DNA of 53,033 nucleotides, taken from the NCBI GenBank assembly GCA_017465945.1, contig JAFTVD010000006.1:1-53033 (forward strand), written 5' to 3'. The notes beneath the pieces are model-generated. The model did no database searches. It was not told the origin of the DNA and saw only the letters and a list, made by a program, of their open reading frames with translations. The DNA comes from Alphaproteobacteria bacterium. Its GTDB lineage: Bacteria; Pseudomonadota; Alphaproteobacteria; RF32; CAG-239. Shown piece by piece: positions 8,277 to 17,785 of this stretch (the stretch's first letter is position 1; each line of letters starts with the position of its first letter). Both the position numbers and the translations under genes were made by a program.

Positions 8277-8313
8277 TATGGTATTGAAGGTTTGAAAAAC
8301 TTAAGGAATAAAA

Positions 8314-8982
8314 ATGAATGAAGAAAGTAAAAGAAAATTAGAAAATCAGATGTTTGAATTAATATCTAACGCGAATAAGGTAGATGGTGCATTAGTATTA
8401 AGGAAACTTGATTATATTATTAGGCTAGGGGCGGATGTTAATGCTAAAAGAAAAGGAAAATCAATATTAAGTGTAGCAAAAGAAATTAATGCAAGAGGTG
8501 ATATTATAAAAAGATTGGAAAAAGATGGGGCTGAAGAATATGTAGTAAGTAAAGAAGAGGCTGAAAAATTGGGGAAGAAATTTGTTGTTGAGTTTTGTGA
8601 TGGTGAAGTTAAAAAAGCTGTTGAATATGCAGATATGGGGGCTAATTTAGATACAATAGATGATAACGGGTCGACAGCTCTTACTTATATGGTGTATTTT
8701 GATAATGATGTAGCAGTAAATTTGTTATTGGAACTTGGTGCAGATGTTGATGCTAGAAATGCAAAGGGGTATACTCCATTAATGATAGCATCTAGTCAGG
8801 ATGCTTTAAATTCTATGAAAATTTTATTGGATAATGGGGCAAATACAGAACTTTTGAGTAAAGATGGTTGTAAGGCTATTTTGGGAGCTAGTGATAAAGG
8901 TGCTAAGTTGATTGTTGATGCTAGAAAAGAAAGACTAAAGAAAAATGCAGACAAATTAAAAAATATATCAAAGAGTAGATAA
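8314..8982 (+). CDS. Ankyrin repeat protein
   Basis: A 222-residue protein. Residues about 31-74 are the island's shared N-module (KLDYIIRLGADVNAKRKGKS, then RLEKDGAEE). Residues about 83-185 are three ankyrin-type repeats, clearest at GSTALTYMVYFDNDVAVNLLLELGADV and GYTPLMIASSQDALNSMKILLDNGANTEL (motif parts quoted here are contiguous family hallmarks). The C-terminus is basic. Ankyrin repeats bind other proteins; in host-associated bacteria some are secreted effectors, but no secretion signal is visible here. It has its own promoter at 8248-8276 and is followed by two relatives at 9071 and 12066. Confidence 0.85.
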   Translation: MNEESKRKLENQMFELISNANKVDGALVLRKLDYIIRLGADVNAKRKGKSILSVAKEINARGDIIKRLEKDGAEEYVVSKEEAEKLGKKFVVEFCDGEVKKAVEYADMGANLDTIDDNGSTALTYMVYFDNDVAVNLLLELGADVDARNAKGYTPLMIASSQDALNSMKILLDNGANTELLSKDGCKAILGASDKGAKLIVDARKERLKKNADKLKNISKSR

Positions 8983-9018
8983 TAAATTGATTGATAAGGT
9001 TAAATACTAATATTTTTA

Positions 9019-9046
9019 TTGTTTTTTATGAGATTTGTTGTATATT
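9019..9046 (+). promoter_or_regulatory. Promoter of the 9071 gene
   Basis: TTGTTT (9019-9024), 16-base spacer, TATATT (9041-9046), with GATTTGTTG before the -10. The equivalent segment ahead of the 12066 gene is almost the same, through to the start codon. Confidence 0.6.
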
Positions 9047-9070
9047 AGAGCTGTATATTGGAGATTTGAT

Positions 9071-9817
9071 ATGGCTAAAAAAACGTTAGAAGAAAGTTTG
9101 ATTGAGACAATTATTAATAAAAAAATAGGGATAAAAATCAAGCTTAGGAAAATGGATTATATCATTCGATTGGGGGCAGATAAAAACTATTTGTGGAGAG
9201 GTAAATCACCTCTCTGTTGGGCAAAAAAAGAAGGCGATAGTGAAGTTATTCAATTTTTGGAAAATATTGGAGCAAGAGAAGAAGTTATATCAGATAGTTT
9301 AAGGGAAGAATATAGTAAAAGATTTTTTATTGCTGTTAGAGAGGATAACTTTGATGAGATGATGGAGTGCTATAATAAAGGGGCTGATATTGGTTGGTGT
9401 AATATTGCAAAACAAACACCTTTGATGGAGGCGGTATATCATTCTTATGATGCACTTAAATTTTTGGCAGATAAAGTTGATGCTAATATTAATATGAAAA
9501 ATTCATTTGGAGAAACGGCCTTAATGATTGCATCTGATGCAGATAGATATATGGAGGCTAAAACGTTGCTTGATAATGGTGCCAATATTGATGAGCAGGA
9601 TTTTAGTGGTAGAACTGCATTAATATTAGCTAGTGATGCTAATTGTTTTTCAGTTGCAGGTTTATTAATATCAAGAGGGGCGGATATTGGCATAAAAGAT
9701 GTTGATGGGAAAACGGCATGGGATTGTGCTGGAGATAGAATGAGCCAAGTAATGCAAAATGCTATTAATGAAAGAAATCTAGCAAAATTGTTAGTTTGTG
9801 TAGCAAGAGAAAGATAA
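9071..9817 (+). CDS. Ankyrin repeat protein
   Basis: A 248-residue protein beginning MAKKTLEESL. Start ATG 9071 has GGAG 7 bases upstream; an earlier in-frame ATG would lie in the promoter. Residues about 26-71 are the shared N-module (KMDYIIRLGADKN, RGKSPLCWAKKEG, FLENIGAREE). Ankyrin repeats follow at about 85-225, including TPLMEAVYHSYDALKFLADK, TALMIASDADRYMEAKTLL and TALILASDANCFSVAGLL, each ending in a GAD/GAN turn. The first 80 bases upstream and the first codons are nearly identical to those of the 12066 gene, so the pair arose by duplication. Function is unknown; protein binding is likely. Confidence 0.87.
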   Translation: MAKKTLEESLIETIINKKIGIKIKLRKMDYIIRLGADKNYLWRGKSPLCWAKKEGDSEVIQFLENIGAREEVISDSLREEYSKRFFIAVREDNFDEMMECYNKGADIGWCNIAKQTPLMEAVYHSYDALKFLADKVDANINMKNSFGETALMIASDADRYMEAKTLLDNGANIDEQDFSGRTALILASDANCFSVAGLLISRGADIGIKDVDGKTAWDCAGDRMSQVMQNAINERNLAKLLVCVARER

Positions 9818-9924
9818 ATAAGTATGAAAAGAATATAAGAGAGAATAAAATTATAATAGTAAAAAAGATGGAAAATAACTTTTTAATAGTAGTTAATACA
9901 ACTTTGTTTGGTGAGATTTTCATA

Positions 9925-9953
9925 TTGACATAGGGTGTATTTTGATGTATTCT
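9925..9953 (+). promoter_or_regulatory. Sigma-70 promoter of the HExxH protein gene
   Basis: TTGACA (9925-9930), 17-base spacer, TATTCT (9948-9953). Its position rules out translation starts before about 9960. Confidence 0.7.
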
Positions 9954-9992
9954 GTGGTTATGGGAGAGGCTACAGATATGGAGAGAGGTAAA

Positions 9993-11978
9993 ATGGATAT
10001 TATCAAGGATAATTATAAAAAAAATAGATTCAAAATACCTCGTGTATCTAGATATGATATTCGTAGAGCATTAAAAATAGCGACATTTGCAAGTTTAGGG
10101 GTGTTGACCATTCCTAAAGATGTTGTTTTTGTAGAAAGTGAACAGATAGAAACTACGAGTAGAATGCGTAATATCGATTTTCAGGTAGATACATTGGCTC
10201 ATAATACTGGTGCTGGGGGATATTTTGCTTCTTCTAATAATAGTATTACTCTTAATTATTTGGAAAATGATGAAAATTTTAATAAATGGAGTACAAGTAA
10301 AGCAGTAATAACTCATGAACAAAAACATAGAGATAATTATAATCAAGGGATGTATGTGTATGCAATGTCTGTGGAACAGGCTTATAAAGTTTGTATGCAT
10401 GATGAAATATCTGCTTGTATGGCCTCATTAATTTATTTACGTGATGAATATTTAAAAACTGGAGATATTTCTGTTTTTAATGAGGATGGTAGTCGTTTTA
10501 GTTTTTATGTAGATGCTATTAAAAATGGAGAAATAAATCCTTTTAGTAATTCTAAAGAAGATTTTGATAAAGAGATGTCTTTGATTGTCAATGGAACGCG
10601 TGATATGTGGGTGAAGACTTATGCATCTAATAATTATTTAAATGCTCATATTACGAAAGCTAAATATTATGGTGAAGAAGATGGAACGCATGCAGAGTTT
10701 TATGACCAAAATTATGAAAGAGCTAAAAAAATTGCATATACTATTGGTGGGGTAGATTTTACTGAGTATATGGATAAAGATGTGGAAGTTCCAAAACAAG
10801 CTAAAAGAAAAATTATGACCAGTGATAATATGGTAGAACATTTAGGGTTACCTGAATATGATGGAAATATGAGTTTGCTTCAATATCAAAAACTATTGCA
10901 ACATGCTTTGGTTATGAGTGATAAGGAAATTGGAATAAACTCAGAGGACCATATATTATCGGGATTGGCGATAGCTGGTAAATGGAATTTAAATAGATTA
11001 GCTAGGTTACATTTGTTAAATAGGTTTGCTCCTTCAGATTTAGAAATGTATAAAGAAGCTCTTGATAATATAGCTAAAGAAGATAAAAAATTAATAGATG
11101 GTGTTATTATTGGTATTGCAAAAGATTATGAAAAACGAGGAGAAAAATTACCAGAAGATAATGATAAAGCGTATAATGATGCAGTTAATAAACTTTATAC
11201 AGGACATGTGAATTTTGATTATGATTATTTGAAATATGATGGTGAAATAAACCTTAGAAATGTATTTAATCCACATGATGAATTGCCACTAAAAGAATTG
11301 CCTCAAAAAACTCAAGAAAGTCAACAACAATTTGAAAATATGGGAATGTGGGAACGAGCTTTGGCTCAATATGCAAATTTTTTTGGTGAAGATTTGAGGG
11401 GGGGGAGGTTTGAATATATGTCAGGTTTGCCAGATATTGTTAGGTATCCTTTGGAGGCATGGGGAGGATATGTTGGAATACCAATTGTGGCAGCAGGAAG
11501 AAAATGTATTGAATTTGTAGAGGATTGTATTGATACTGTAAAAGATTGGCTGGGAATAAAAGAAGATAAAAATGAACAAATAAGACCTGTAAAAGAAGAT
11601 AATACGCCTCAATATGAAGAATGGAGTAAGGATAAAAGGGTATCTCCTGTTCAAAATGCACAAATATTAAATTTGATGGCAGATGTCATAGAGAAGCCCT
11701 CTAATAATAATGAGGAGAATAGTGTAGATGAATTTTTTGGGAGAAGTTTTAAGGTTGATAGAGAAAAATTGAAAAATGACACCTCAAATGCTACTAGAGA
11801 AGAAGCTAATATGATAAAAATAGCAGAAGGGCTAGAACGAATTGATAGGGCTAAAAATGTTTTAAAAAATAATAAAGCGATTAATGATGATAATGTATCG
11901 CATGATGTAGATATGAATTTGCATAATAAAGATGGTGCAAGAAAAATTGATACTATATTAATTAATAAAGAGCGATAG
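9993..11978 (+). CDS. Large protein with HExxH metallopeptidase motif
   Basis: A 661-residue protein of no family I recognise. Residues 108-112 read HEQKH within AVITHEQKHRDNYNQG, a zincin HExxH motif, and 25 residues later MHDEISACMASL supplies an acidic DE pair (137-138) that could give the third zinc ligand. A zinc peptidase domain over about residues 40-200 is therefore inferred. Residues 27-47 are mildly hydrophobic (ALKIATFASLGVLTIP) and might be a signal or membrane anchor, though no clear cleavage site is seen. The rest is acidic and Asn-rich. Start chosen at ATG 9993, with GAGG 4 bases upstream and a promoter at 9925-9953; upstream ATGs fall in or beside the promoter. It sits between ankyrin genes, which suggests an accessory or host-directed role. 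Confidence 0.75.
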   Translation: MDIIKDNYKKNRFKIPRVSRYDIRRALKIATFASLGVLTIPKDVVFVESEQIETTSRMRNIDFQVDTLAHNTGAGGYFASSNNSITLNYLENDENFNKWSTSKAVITHEQKHRDNYNQGMYVYAMSVEQAYKVCMHDEISACMASLIYLRDEYLKTGDISVFNEDGSRFSFYVDAIKNGEINPFSNSKEDFDKEMSLIVNGTRDMWVKTYASNNYLNAHITKAKYYGEEDGTHAEFYDQNYERAKKIAYTIGGVDFTEYMDKDVEVPKQAKRKIMTSDNMVEHLGLPEYDGNMSLLQYQKLLQHALVMSDKEIGINSEDHILSGLAIAGKWNLNRLARLHLLNRFAPSDLEMYKEALDNIAKEDKKLIDGVIIGIAKDYEKRGEKLPEDNDKAYNDAVNKLYTGHVNFDYDYLKYDGEINLRNVFNPHDELPLKELPQKTQESQQQFENMGMWERALAQYANFFGEDLRGGRFEYMSGLPDIVRYPLEAWGGYVGIPIVAAGRKCIEFVEDCIDTVKDWLGIKEDKNEQIRPVKEDNTPQYEEWSKDKRVSPVQNAQILNLMADVIEKPSNNNEENSVDEFFGRSFKVDREKLKNDTSNATREEANMIKIAEGLERIDRAKNVLKNNKAINDDNVSHDVDMNLHNKDGARKIDTILINKER

Positions 11979-12012
11979 TTTTATAGCAAAAGATATTAGG
12001 ACAATATTTTTA

Positions 12013-12041
12013 TTGTTTTTATGTTAGATTTGTGGTATATT
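12013..12041 (+). promoter_or_regulatory. Promoter of the 12066 gene
   Basis: TTGTTT (12013-12018), 17-base spacer, TATATT (12036-12041) preceded by GATTTGTGG. Duplicate of the promoter at 9019-9046. Confidence 0.65.
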
Positions 12042-12065
12042 GGAGATATATATTGGAGATTTGAT

Positions 12066-13277
12066 ATGGCTAAAAAAACGTTAGAAGCACATTTGTATGA
12101 GTCTTTAAGTCGTGGTGATACGAAGAAAGCGTTATATGTTGCTGTGCTTTTAGGAAATAATGTAAATAATATTTATAGAGGTAAATCACCTCTTTGTTGG
12201 GCTAGAGAATTTGGAAATGAAAAAGTGCTAGCTTGTTTAGAAAAAAAAGGTGCTAAAGATATTCTGTTAACTAGAGATGAAAATATAGAAGTAGCTAAAA
12301 AAATAAATAAAGCTATGGAAGAAGGGGATAATGATAAGGCTATTGAATTGATGGATGTATTGGGGAATGTTGATATTAGAGTTGGAAAATGGTGGGAGCC
12401 ATTATTAATGCTTGCAGGTAAATGTGGTAATAGAGAGATTGTTGAGCGATTAATTGAAAGAGGTGCTGATTTAGAGGTTCAAAATAATTTTAATAGAACA
12501 ACTTTGGAAGAAGTCTTTTATGAATGTAATTTTGATATAGCAGATTATTTGATAGAAAAAGGTGCTAAAAAAGAAAGTTTAAATAATTGTTTACAGCGAG
12601 CATATTCAAAAGAAAAAGCTAATTATTTGATTGAAAAAGGAATTTTACCTAGTGAGAAAGATGTATCTTGGGCTATTAGACTTGGTTATGAAGATATTGC
12701 GATGATATATCTTGAGAGTGCAGAAAATATGGATATCAATGCAAAAGATGAAAAGAATAAAAGTTTATTATTGCATGCTATACATGAAAAACAAAATAGT
12801 GTTGCATTTAAGTTATTAGAATTGGGGGCAAAACGTGATTCTGATATGGGAGGAAGCGTTTTGCTTGATGCGGCATATTGTGGAAATATTGAAATTGTTA
12901 AAAAAATGATTGATAAGGGAGAAGATATTAATCAGGTAAATATGTATAATCAAACACCATTGTATTTGGCTGTATTGAATGCAAAATCTTTAGAGGTGAT
13001 AGAATTTTTGATAAAAAATGGTGCGGATTATAGTATTGCAAGAGATAATGGAGATACTCCATTAGTGTGTGCTGTAAAACACAAAGAAAGTAAGGTATTA
13101 AAAGTCCTTCTTGATAATATTAATGAAATGCCAAAAGATTTTGTTTTAGCTCTTCATGAATCAGCTGATGGCTCAGAAGAGCGAAAATTGTTAAAAGATT
13201 TTATGGAAAAAATGAGCAAAAAAAATGTGCCTGAAGTTGAAAAAATAAAACTTAATATGATGAATGAAAGATATTAG
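12066..13277 (+). CDS. Ankyrin repeat protein, about eight repeats
   Basis: A 403-residue protein starting MAKKTLEAHL, the same first codons as the 9071 product. Start ATG 12066 has TTGGAGA upstream; the earlier in-frame ATG lies inside the promoter. The N-module is a shorter variant (LLGNNVNNIYRGKSPLCWAREFG, with LEKKGAKD; only the family-shared core is quoted). Ankyrin repeats fill about residues 75-370, for example PLLMLAGKCGNREIVERLI, VLLDAAYCGNIEIVKKMID, TPLYLAVLNAKSLEVIEFLI and TPLVCAVKHKESKVLKVLL. No signal peptide or membrane helix. It is the last gene of the accessory island before rpoB. Likely a protein-binding scaffold; target unknown. Confidence 0.87.
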   Translation: MAKKTLEAHLYESLSRGDTKKALYVAVLLGNNVNNIYRGKSPLCWAREFGNEKVLACLEKKGAKDILLTRDENIEVAKKINKAMEEGDNDKAIELMDVLGNVDIRVGKWWEPLLMLAGKCGNREIVERLIERGADLEVQNNFNRTTLEEVFYECNFDIADYLIEKGAKKESLNNCLQRAYSKEKANYLIEKGILPSEKDVSWAIRLGYEDIAMIYLESAENMDINAKDEKNKSLLLHAIHEKQNSVAFKLLELGAKRDSDMGGSVLLDAAYCGNIEIVKKMIDKGEDINQVNMYNQTPLYLAVLNAKSLEVIEFLIKNGADYSIARDNGDTPLVCAVKHKESKVLKVLLDNINEMPKDFVLALHESADGSEERKLLKDFMEKMSKKNVPEVEKIKLNMMNERY

Positions 13278-13580
13278 GTGAAGTGGTTGAATTTAAAAAA
13301 AAGATTGAAAAAAATATTTTTTTAGAGTAAGATGCTTTCGACTTTAAAAATATAAAAATTTGTAATTACAAAATTATTTTACGTGATAAAAGATTTGATT
13401 GGTAACCCTTTGAAAACTTTGGTTTTTTTAGGGTGAAAGTTGACTCTTAAATTGAAAATAAACTTAAGTTTTAATTTAACCTTCTGCAATCGGGGTTGAA
13501 AAAATTTTAAGAATCGTTGAGAATCCTAAAGTTTTGTTCATAAGAATTGTTGCAGAATCTAACCAGAAGGATTAAAAGTG
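13278..13580 (+). promoter_or_regulatory. rpoB leader region with alternative stems
   Basis: About 300 bases with no gene. CCTTCTG (13480-13486) can pair with CAGAAGG (13564-13570), which contains the rpoB ribosome binding site, while the overlapping TTCTGCAA (13482-13489) can pair instead with TTGCAGAA (13550-13557). The two pairings exclude each other. TTGACT at 13440-13445 is a possible -35 but the -10 is weak. AACCCT (13404-13409) and AGGGT (13430-13434) form another small stem. This looks like a translational control leader replacing the lost rplJL operon context; the function is inferred. Confidence 0.5.
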
Positions 13581-16500
13581 ATGAAAGAATCTTATACGAG
13601 CAAAAAGCGTGTAAGAAAGAATTTTGGGCGAATCGATGCAATTATTGATATGCCTAGTTTATTAGAGGTTCAAACTGGTTCATATAATAGCTTTATCAAT
13701 AATGTTGATATGTATGGCAACCATTGTGAATTTGGTTTGGAAGAAGTGTTTAAATCTATATTCCCTATCCGTGATTTTGCAGGTAATGGTGTGTTAGAGT
13801 TTGTTAAATATGAGCTCGCAAAACCAAAATATGATATGGAAGAGTGCATTAAGCGTGACCTTACATATGCTGCACCTGTTAAAGCTACACTTCGTTTAGT
13901 GGTATTTGATGTTGATGAAGATACAGGTGCTAAATCTGTTCATGACATTAAAGAACAAGACGTATTTATGGGTGATATTCCTTTGATGACAACTAATGGT
14001 ACTTTTATTGTTAATGGTACAGAGCGTGTAGTTGTTTCTCAAATGCATAGAAGTCCAGGTGTGTTCTTTGACCATGATAAGGGTAAAACAATGGCTAACG
14101 GTAAATTCTTGTTTGCTGCAAGAATTATTCCATACCGTGGTTCTTGGCTCGATTTTGAGTTTGATTCAAAAGATTTAGTTTATGCTCGTATTGATAGACG
14201 TCGTAAACTTCCTGTTACAACAATTCTTTATTCTTTATATTCTAAAGAAACAGAAGAGAAGTTAGCTCAAGCTAAAAAAGAAGGTAAAAAACTTGACCCA
14301 TCTGAAATTAAGGGTATGAGTAAAGAAGAAATTTTGGCTTACTTCTACGAAATTAGTTCTGTTGAAAAGGCTAAGAAGGGTTGGAAAGTTGAGTTTGATG
14401 CAAATAAAGTAAAAGGTATTAAGTTTGACTTTGATTTAGTTGATGCTGAAAGTGGCAAAGTAGTTTGGGAAAAAGATAAGAAAATTACTCCAAGAACAGC
14501 TCAAAAATTAGTTGAAAAAGGTTTAACTCACTTCTTAGTTAAAGATAATTATTTATTTGGTAAATTCTTGGCTAAAGCTGTTGTATTACCAAAAACTGGT
14601 GAAGTTATCGCTGATGCTGGTCAAGAGCTTAATGAAGAAGTTTTAGCAAGCTTTGATGCTAATAAAGTTAAAAACTTTGAAATACTTTATATCGATAATG
14701 TAAATGTTGGTCCTTATATTAGAAATACATTAGAGATTGATAGAAACTCTAATCGTGAAGAAGCTTTGGGTGATATTTATAAAGTTATGCGCCCAGGTGA
14801 ACCTGTTACATTAGAAGCATCTGAAACTATATTTAAGCATTTATTCTTTGATGAAGAAAGATATGATTTGTCTTCTGTTGGTCGTGTTAAGATGAATTCT
14901 GCTTTAGATATTCCATTTAGTGAAGCACCAGATACATATCATACACTTCGTAAAGATGATATCTTAAGAGTAGTTAAACATATGGTAGAACTTAGAGATG
15001 GTAAAGGTGTTGTTGATGATATTGACCACTTAGGTAACCGTCGTGTTCGTTCTGTTGGTGAATTAATGGAAAACCAATACAGAATGGGACTTCTTCGTAT
15101 GGAGAGAGCTATTAGAGAAAAAATGAGCTCTGAAGTATTGAACAATGTTAAACCACAAGATTTAGTAAATGCTAAACCTATTGCTGCGGTTATTAGAGAA
15201 TTCTTTGGTTCTTCTCAATTATCACAATTTATGGATCAAAATAACCCATTGAGTGAAGTTACTCACAAACGTCGTTTATCAGCTTTAGGACCTGGTGGTT
15301 TGAGCCGTGATAGAGCAGGTTTTGAGGTTCGTGACGTACACCCAACTCACTATGGTCGTATTTGTCCAATTGAAACTCCTGAAGGTCCAAACATTGGTTT
15401 GATTAACGCATTGTCTTCTTATGCTCGCATTAACAAATATGGATTTATTGAATGTCCATATCGTAAGGTTGTTGATGGTGTTGTAACAGAAGATGTTGTA
15501 TATCTATCTGCTGATGAAGAAACAAAATATGTTATGGCGGAAGCAAATGCTGAAGTTGGTGAAGATGGACACTTTGTAAAAGATTTGATTACTTGTCGTA
15601 AGGCTGGTGAAGTTATTTTTGCAAAACCTGAAGAAATTAACTTTATTGACGTTTCTCCAAAACAATTAGTATCAGTTGCAGCTGCGTTAATTCCATTTTT
15701 GGAAAACGATGACGCGAACCGTGCATTGATGGGTTCAAACATGCAACGTCAAGGTGTGCCTTTACTTCGTTCTGAAGCTCCACTTGTTGGTACAGGTATT
15801 GAAGCAACAGTTGCGAAAGATAGTGGTGCAACATTGGTTGCTAAATATGATGGTGAAGTTGTGGCTGTTGATGCTAACCGTATCGTTATTCGTTCTGAAA
15901 CAAAAGAGAACGTTGCTGATATGGGTGTTGAAATTTACAGACTTTCTAAATTCCGTCGTTCTAATGCAAATACTTGTATTAACCAAGTTCCACTTGTTAA
16001 AGTTGGCGATAAAATTAAAGCTGGCGATATTATTGCAGATGGTCCTTGTACTGATATGGGTGAACTTGCGTTAGGTAAGAACGTTTTAGTTGCATTTATG
16101 CCTTGGAATGGTTTGAACTACGAGGATGCTATTTTGCTTTCTGAGAAAATCTCTCGTGATGACGTATTGACATCTCTTCATATTGAAGAATTTGAGGTTA
16201 TGGCTCGTGATACAAAATTAGGTCAAGAAGAAATTACTCGTGATATTCCTAATGTGGGTGAAGACGCACTTCGTAATTTGGATGAAAGTGGTATCATTTA
16301 CATTGGTGCAGAAGTTAAAGCCGGTGATATTTTGGTTGGTAAAGTTACACCAAAAGGTGAAAGCGTTGTAACTCCTGAAGAAAAATTGTTACGTGCTATC
16401 TTTGGTGAAAAAGCAAGTGATGTTAGAGATACTTCTCTTCGTGCACAACCTGGTATTGAAGGTGTGGTTGTTGACGTTCAAGTATTTAACCGTAGAGGTG

Positions 16501-17765
16501 TTGAAAAAGATGAACGTTCACTTGCTATCGAACAAGCTGAAATCTCTAAACTTGCAAAAGATAGAGATGACGAAATGAACATTGTTCGTAAGAGCTACAA
16601 CCAAAGATTAAAAGAAATGTTACTCGGTCAAACAGTTATTGATGCTCCTAAAGGCATTGCTAAGAAACTTGTTTTAACCGAAGAAGTTTTGAAAAACATT
16701 CCTGAATATCAATTAGGTAAAATCGTTATTAAAGACGAAGAATTGATGGCTAAAATTGAAGGCTTTACAAACGCATTTAATGAGCGTTTGGAAAGAGTTC
16801 AAAAACACTTTGAACAAAAAGTTGATGAAGTACAACGTGGTGATGATTTGTTACCTGGTGTATTGAAACAAGTTAAAGTGTTTATTGCTACAAAACGTAA
16901 AATGCAAACAGGTGATAAGATGGCTGGACGTCACGGTAACAAAGGTACTGTTTCACGCGTTCTTCCATTAGAAGATATGCCATATATGGAAGATGGTACA
17001 CCTGTTGATATCGTATTAAACCCACTTGGTGTGCCTTCACGTATGAACGTGGGACAAATTTTGGAAACACACTTAGGTTGGGCTGCAAAAGAATTAGGTA
17101 AACAACTTAATGAACTTTGCGAACAATATAAACGTGGTGAAAAGACCATTGATGAGTTGAATGAAAAACTTAAAGATATCTATGGTGAAAAACAATACAA
17201 ACGTGAAATTGAAGTATTGAGCGAACCAGAAAAATTAGAAATGGTTTCTAATTTGAAGAATGGTATCCCAATGGCAACTCCAGTATTTGATGGTGCTAAT
17301 AGTGATGATATTAACCGTATGCTTAAGATGGCAGGACTTCCTACATCTGGTCAAATTGATCTTTATGATGGTAGAACAGGTGAGAAGTTTGACCGTAAGG
17401 TAACAGTTGGTATTATTTATATGATTAAACTTCACCACATTGTTGATGAAAAAATGCACGCTCGTTCTGTTGGTCCATACTCACTTGTTACTCAACAACC
17501 TTTGGGTGGTAAGGCACAATTTGGTGGACAACGTTTTGGTGAGATGGAAGTGTGGGCTCTACAAGCTTATGGTGCGGCTTATACATTACAAGAAATGTTA
17601 ACTGTTAAGTCAGATGACGTGACAGGTAGAACCAAAGTTTATGAGTCTATTATCAGAGGCGAAGATAGCTTTGATTCTGGTATTCCTGAGTCATTTAACG
17701 TGCTTGTTAAAGAAATCAAATCATTGTGTTTGAATGTTGAAATGCTCAACGTTGAAGAAGCTTAA
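13581..17765 (+). CDS. rpoB: DNA-directed RNA polymerase subunit beta
   Basis: The catalytic beta subunit of RNA polymerase, 1394 residues, full length for an alphaproteobacterium. The rifampicin pocket (about residue 540 on) reads [20 protein letters not shown] followed by [11 protein letters not shown], with the residues found in rifampicin-sensitive enzymes. Also seen are [13 protein letters not shown], the [12 protein letters not shown] active-site block and the C-terminal [20 protein letters not shown] clamp region. A GTG immediately upstream (13578) could also start; AGAAGGA lies 9 bases before the ATG. rplJ and rplL do not precede it: the upstream neighbour is an ankyrin gene. It is co-transcribed with rpoC, 20 bases downstream. 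Confidence 0.98.
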   Translation: MKESYTSKKRVRKNFGRIDAIIDMPSLLEVQTGSYNSFINNVDMYGNHCEFGLEEVFKSIFPIRDFAGNGVLEFVKYELAKPKYDMEECIKRDLTYAAPVKATLRLVVFDVDEDTGAKSVHDIKEQDVFMGDIPLMTTNGTFIVNGTERVVVSQMHRSPGVFFDHDKGKTMANGKFLFAARIIPYRGSWLDFEFDSKDLVYARIDRRRKLPVTTILYSLYSKETEEKLAQAKKEGKKLDPSEIKGMSKEEILAYFYEISSVEKAKKGWKVEFDANKVKGIKFDFDLVDAESGKVVWEKDKKITPRTAQKLVEKGLTHFLVKDNYLFGKFLAKAVVLPKTGEVIADAGQELNEEVLASFDANKVKNFEILYIDNVNVGPYIRNTLEIDRNSNREEALGDIYKVMRPGEPVTLEASETIFKHLFFDEERYDLSSVGRVKMNSALDIPFSEAPDTYHTLRKDDILRVVKHMVELRDGKGVVDDIDHLGNRRVRSVGELMENQYRMGLLRMERAIREKMSSEVLNNVKPQDLVNAKPIAAVIREFFGSSQLSQFMDQNNPLSEVTHKRRLSALGPGGLSRDRAGFEVRDVHPTHYGRICPIETPEGPNIGLINALSSYARINKYGFIECPYRKVVDGVVTEDVVYLSADEETKYVMAEANAEVGEDGHFVKDLITCRKAGEVIFAKPEEINFIDVSPKQLVSVAAALIPFLENDDANRALMGSNMQRQGVPLLRSEAPLVGTGIEATVAKDSGATLVAKYDGEVVAVDANRIVIRSETKENVADMGVEIYRLSKFRRSNANTCINQVPLVKVGDKIKAGDIIADGPCTDMGELALGKNVLVAFMPWNGLNYEDAILLSEKISRDDVLTSLHIEEFEVMARDTKLGQEEITRDIPNVGEDALRNLDESGIIYIGAEVKAGDILVGKVTPKGESVVTPEEKLLRAIFGEKASDVRDTSLRAQPGIEGVVVDVQVFNRRGVEKDERSLAIEQAEISKLAKDRDDEMNIVRKSYNQRLKEMLLGQTVIDAPKGIAKKLVLTEEVLKNIPEYQLGKIVIKDEELMAKIEGFTNAFNERLERVQKHFEQKVDEVQRGDDLLPGVLKQVKVFIATKRKMQTGDKMAGRHGNKGTVSRVLPLEDMPYMEDGTPVDIVLNPLGVPSRMNVGQILETHLGWAAKELGKQLNELCEQYKRGEKTIDELNEKLKDIYGEKQYKREIEVLSEPEKLEMVSNLKNGIPMATPVFDGANSDDINRMLKMAGLPTSGQIDLYDGRTGEKFDRKVTVGIIYMIKLHHIVDEKMHARSVGPYSLVTQQPLGGKAQFGGQRFGEMEVWALQAYGAAYTLQEMLTVKSDDVTGRTKVYESIIRGEDSFDSGIPESFNVLVKEIKSLCLNVEMLNVEEA

Positions 17766-17785
17766 GAGTTAAGGAGTTTAATATA

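Larger units (their letters stand above)
8006..8313. other. Intergenic region between tolB and the accessory island
   Basis: It holds the divergent tolB start region, an interrupted copy of the palindromic repeat (8159-8216) and the promoter of the 8314 gene (8248-8276). No open frame of note. Confidence 0.6.

Noticed and set aside
9942..9992. Earlier in-frame start for the HExxH protein
   Set aside because: These codons overlap a TTGACA/TATTCT promoter and have no ribosome binding site; ATG 9993 has GAGG upstream.
12021..12065. Earlier in-frame start for the 12066 ankyrin gene
   Set aside because: The ATG at 12021 lies between the -35 and -10 boxes of the promoter.
13578..13580. GTG just before the rpoB ATG as start codon
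   Set aside because: Possible, but the ATG at 13581 has better spacing (9 bases) from AGAAGGA. It changes the protein by one residue only.
15419..15742. Minus-strand open frames inside rpoB and rpoC
   Set aside because: They are frames opposite strongly conserved coding sequence with no ribosome binding site or recognisable protein.
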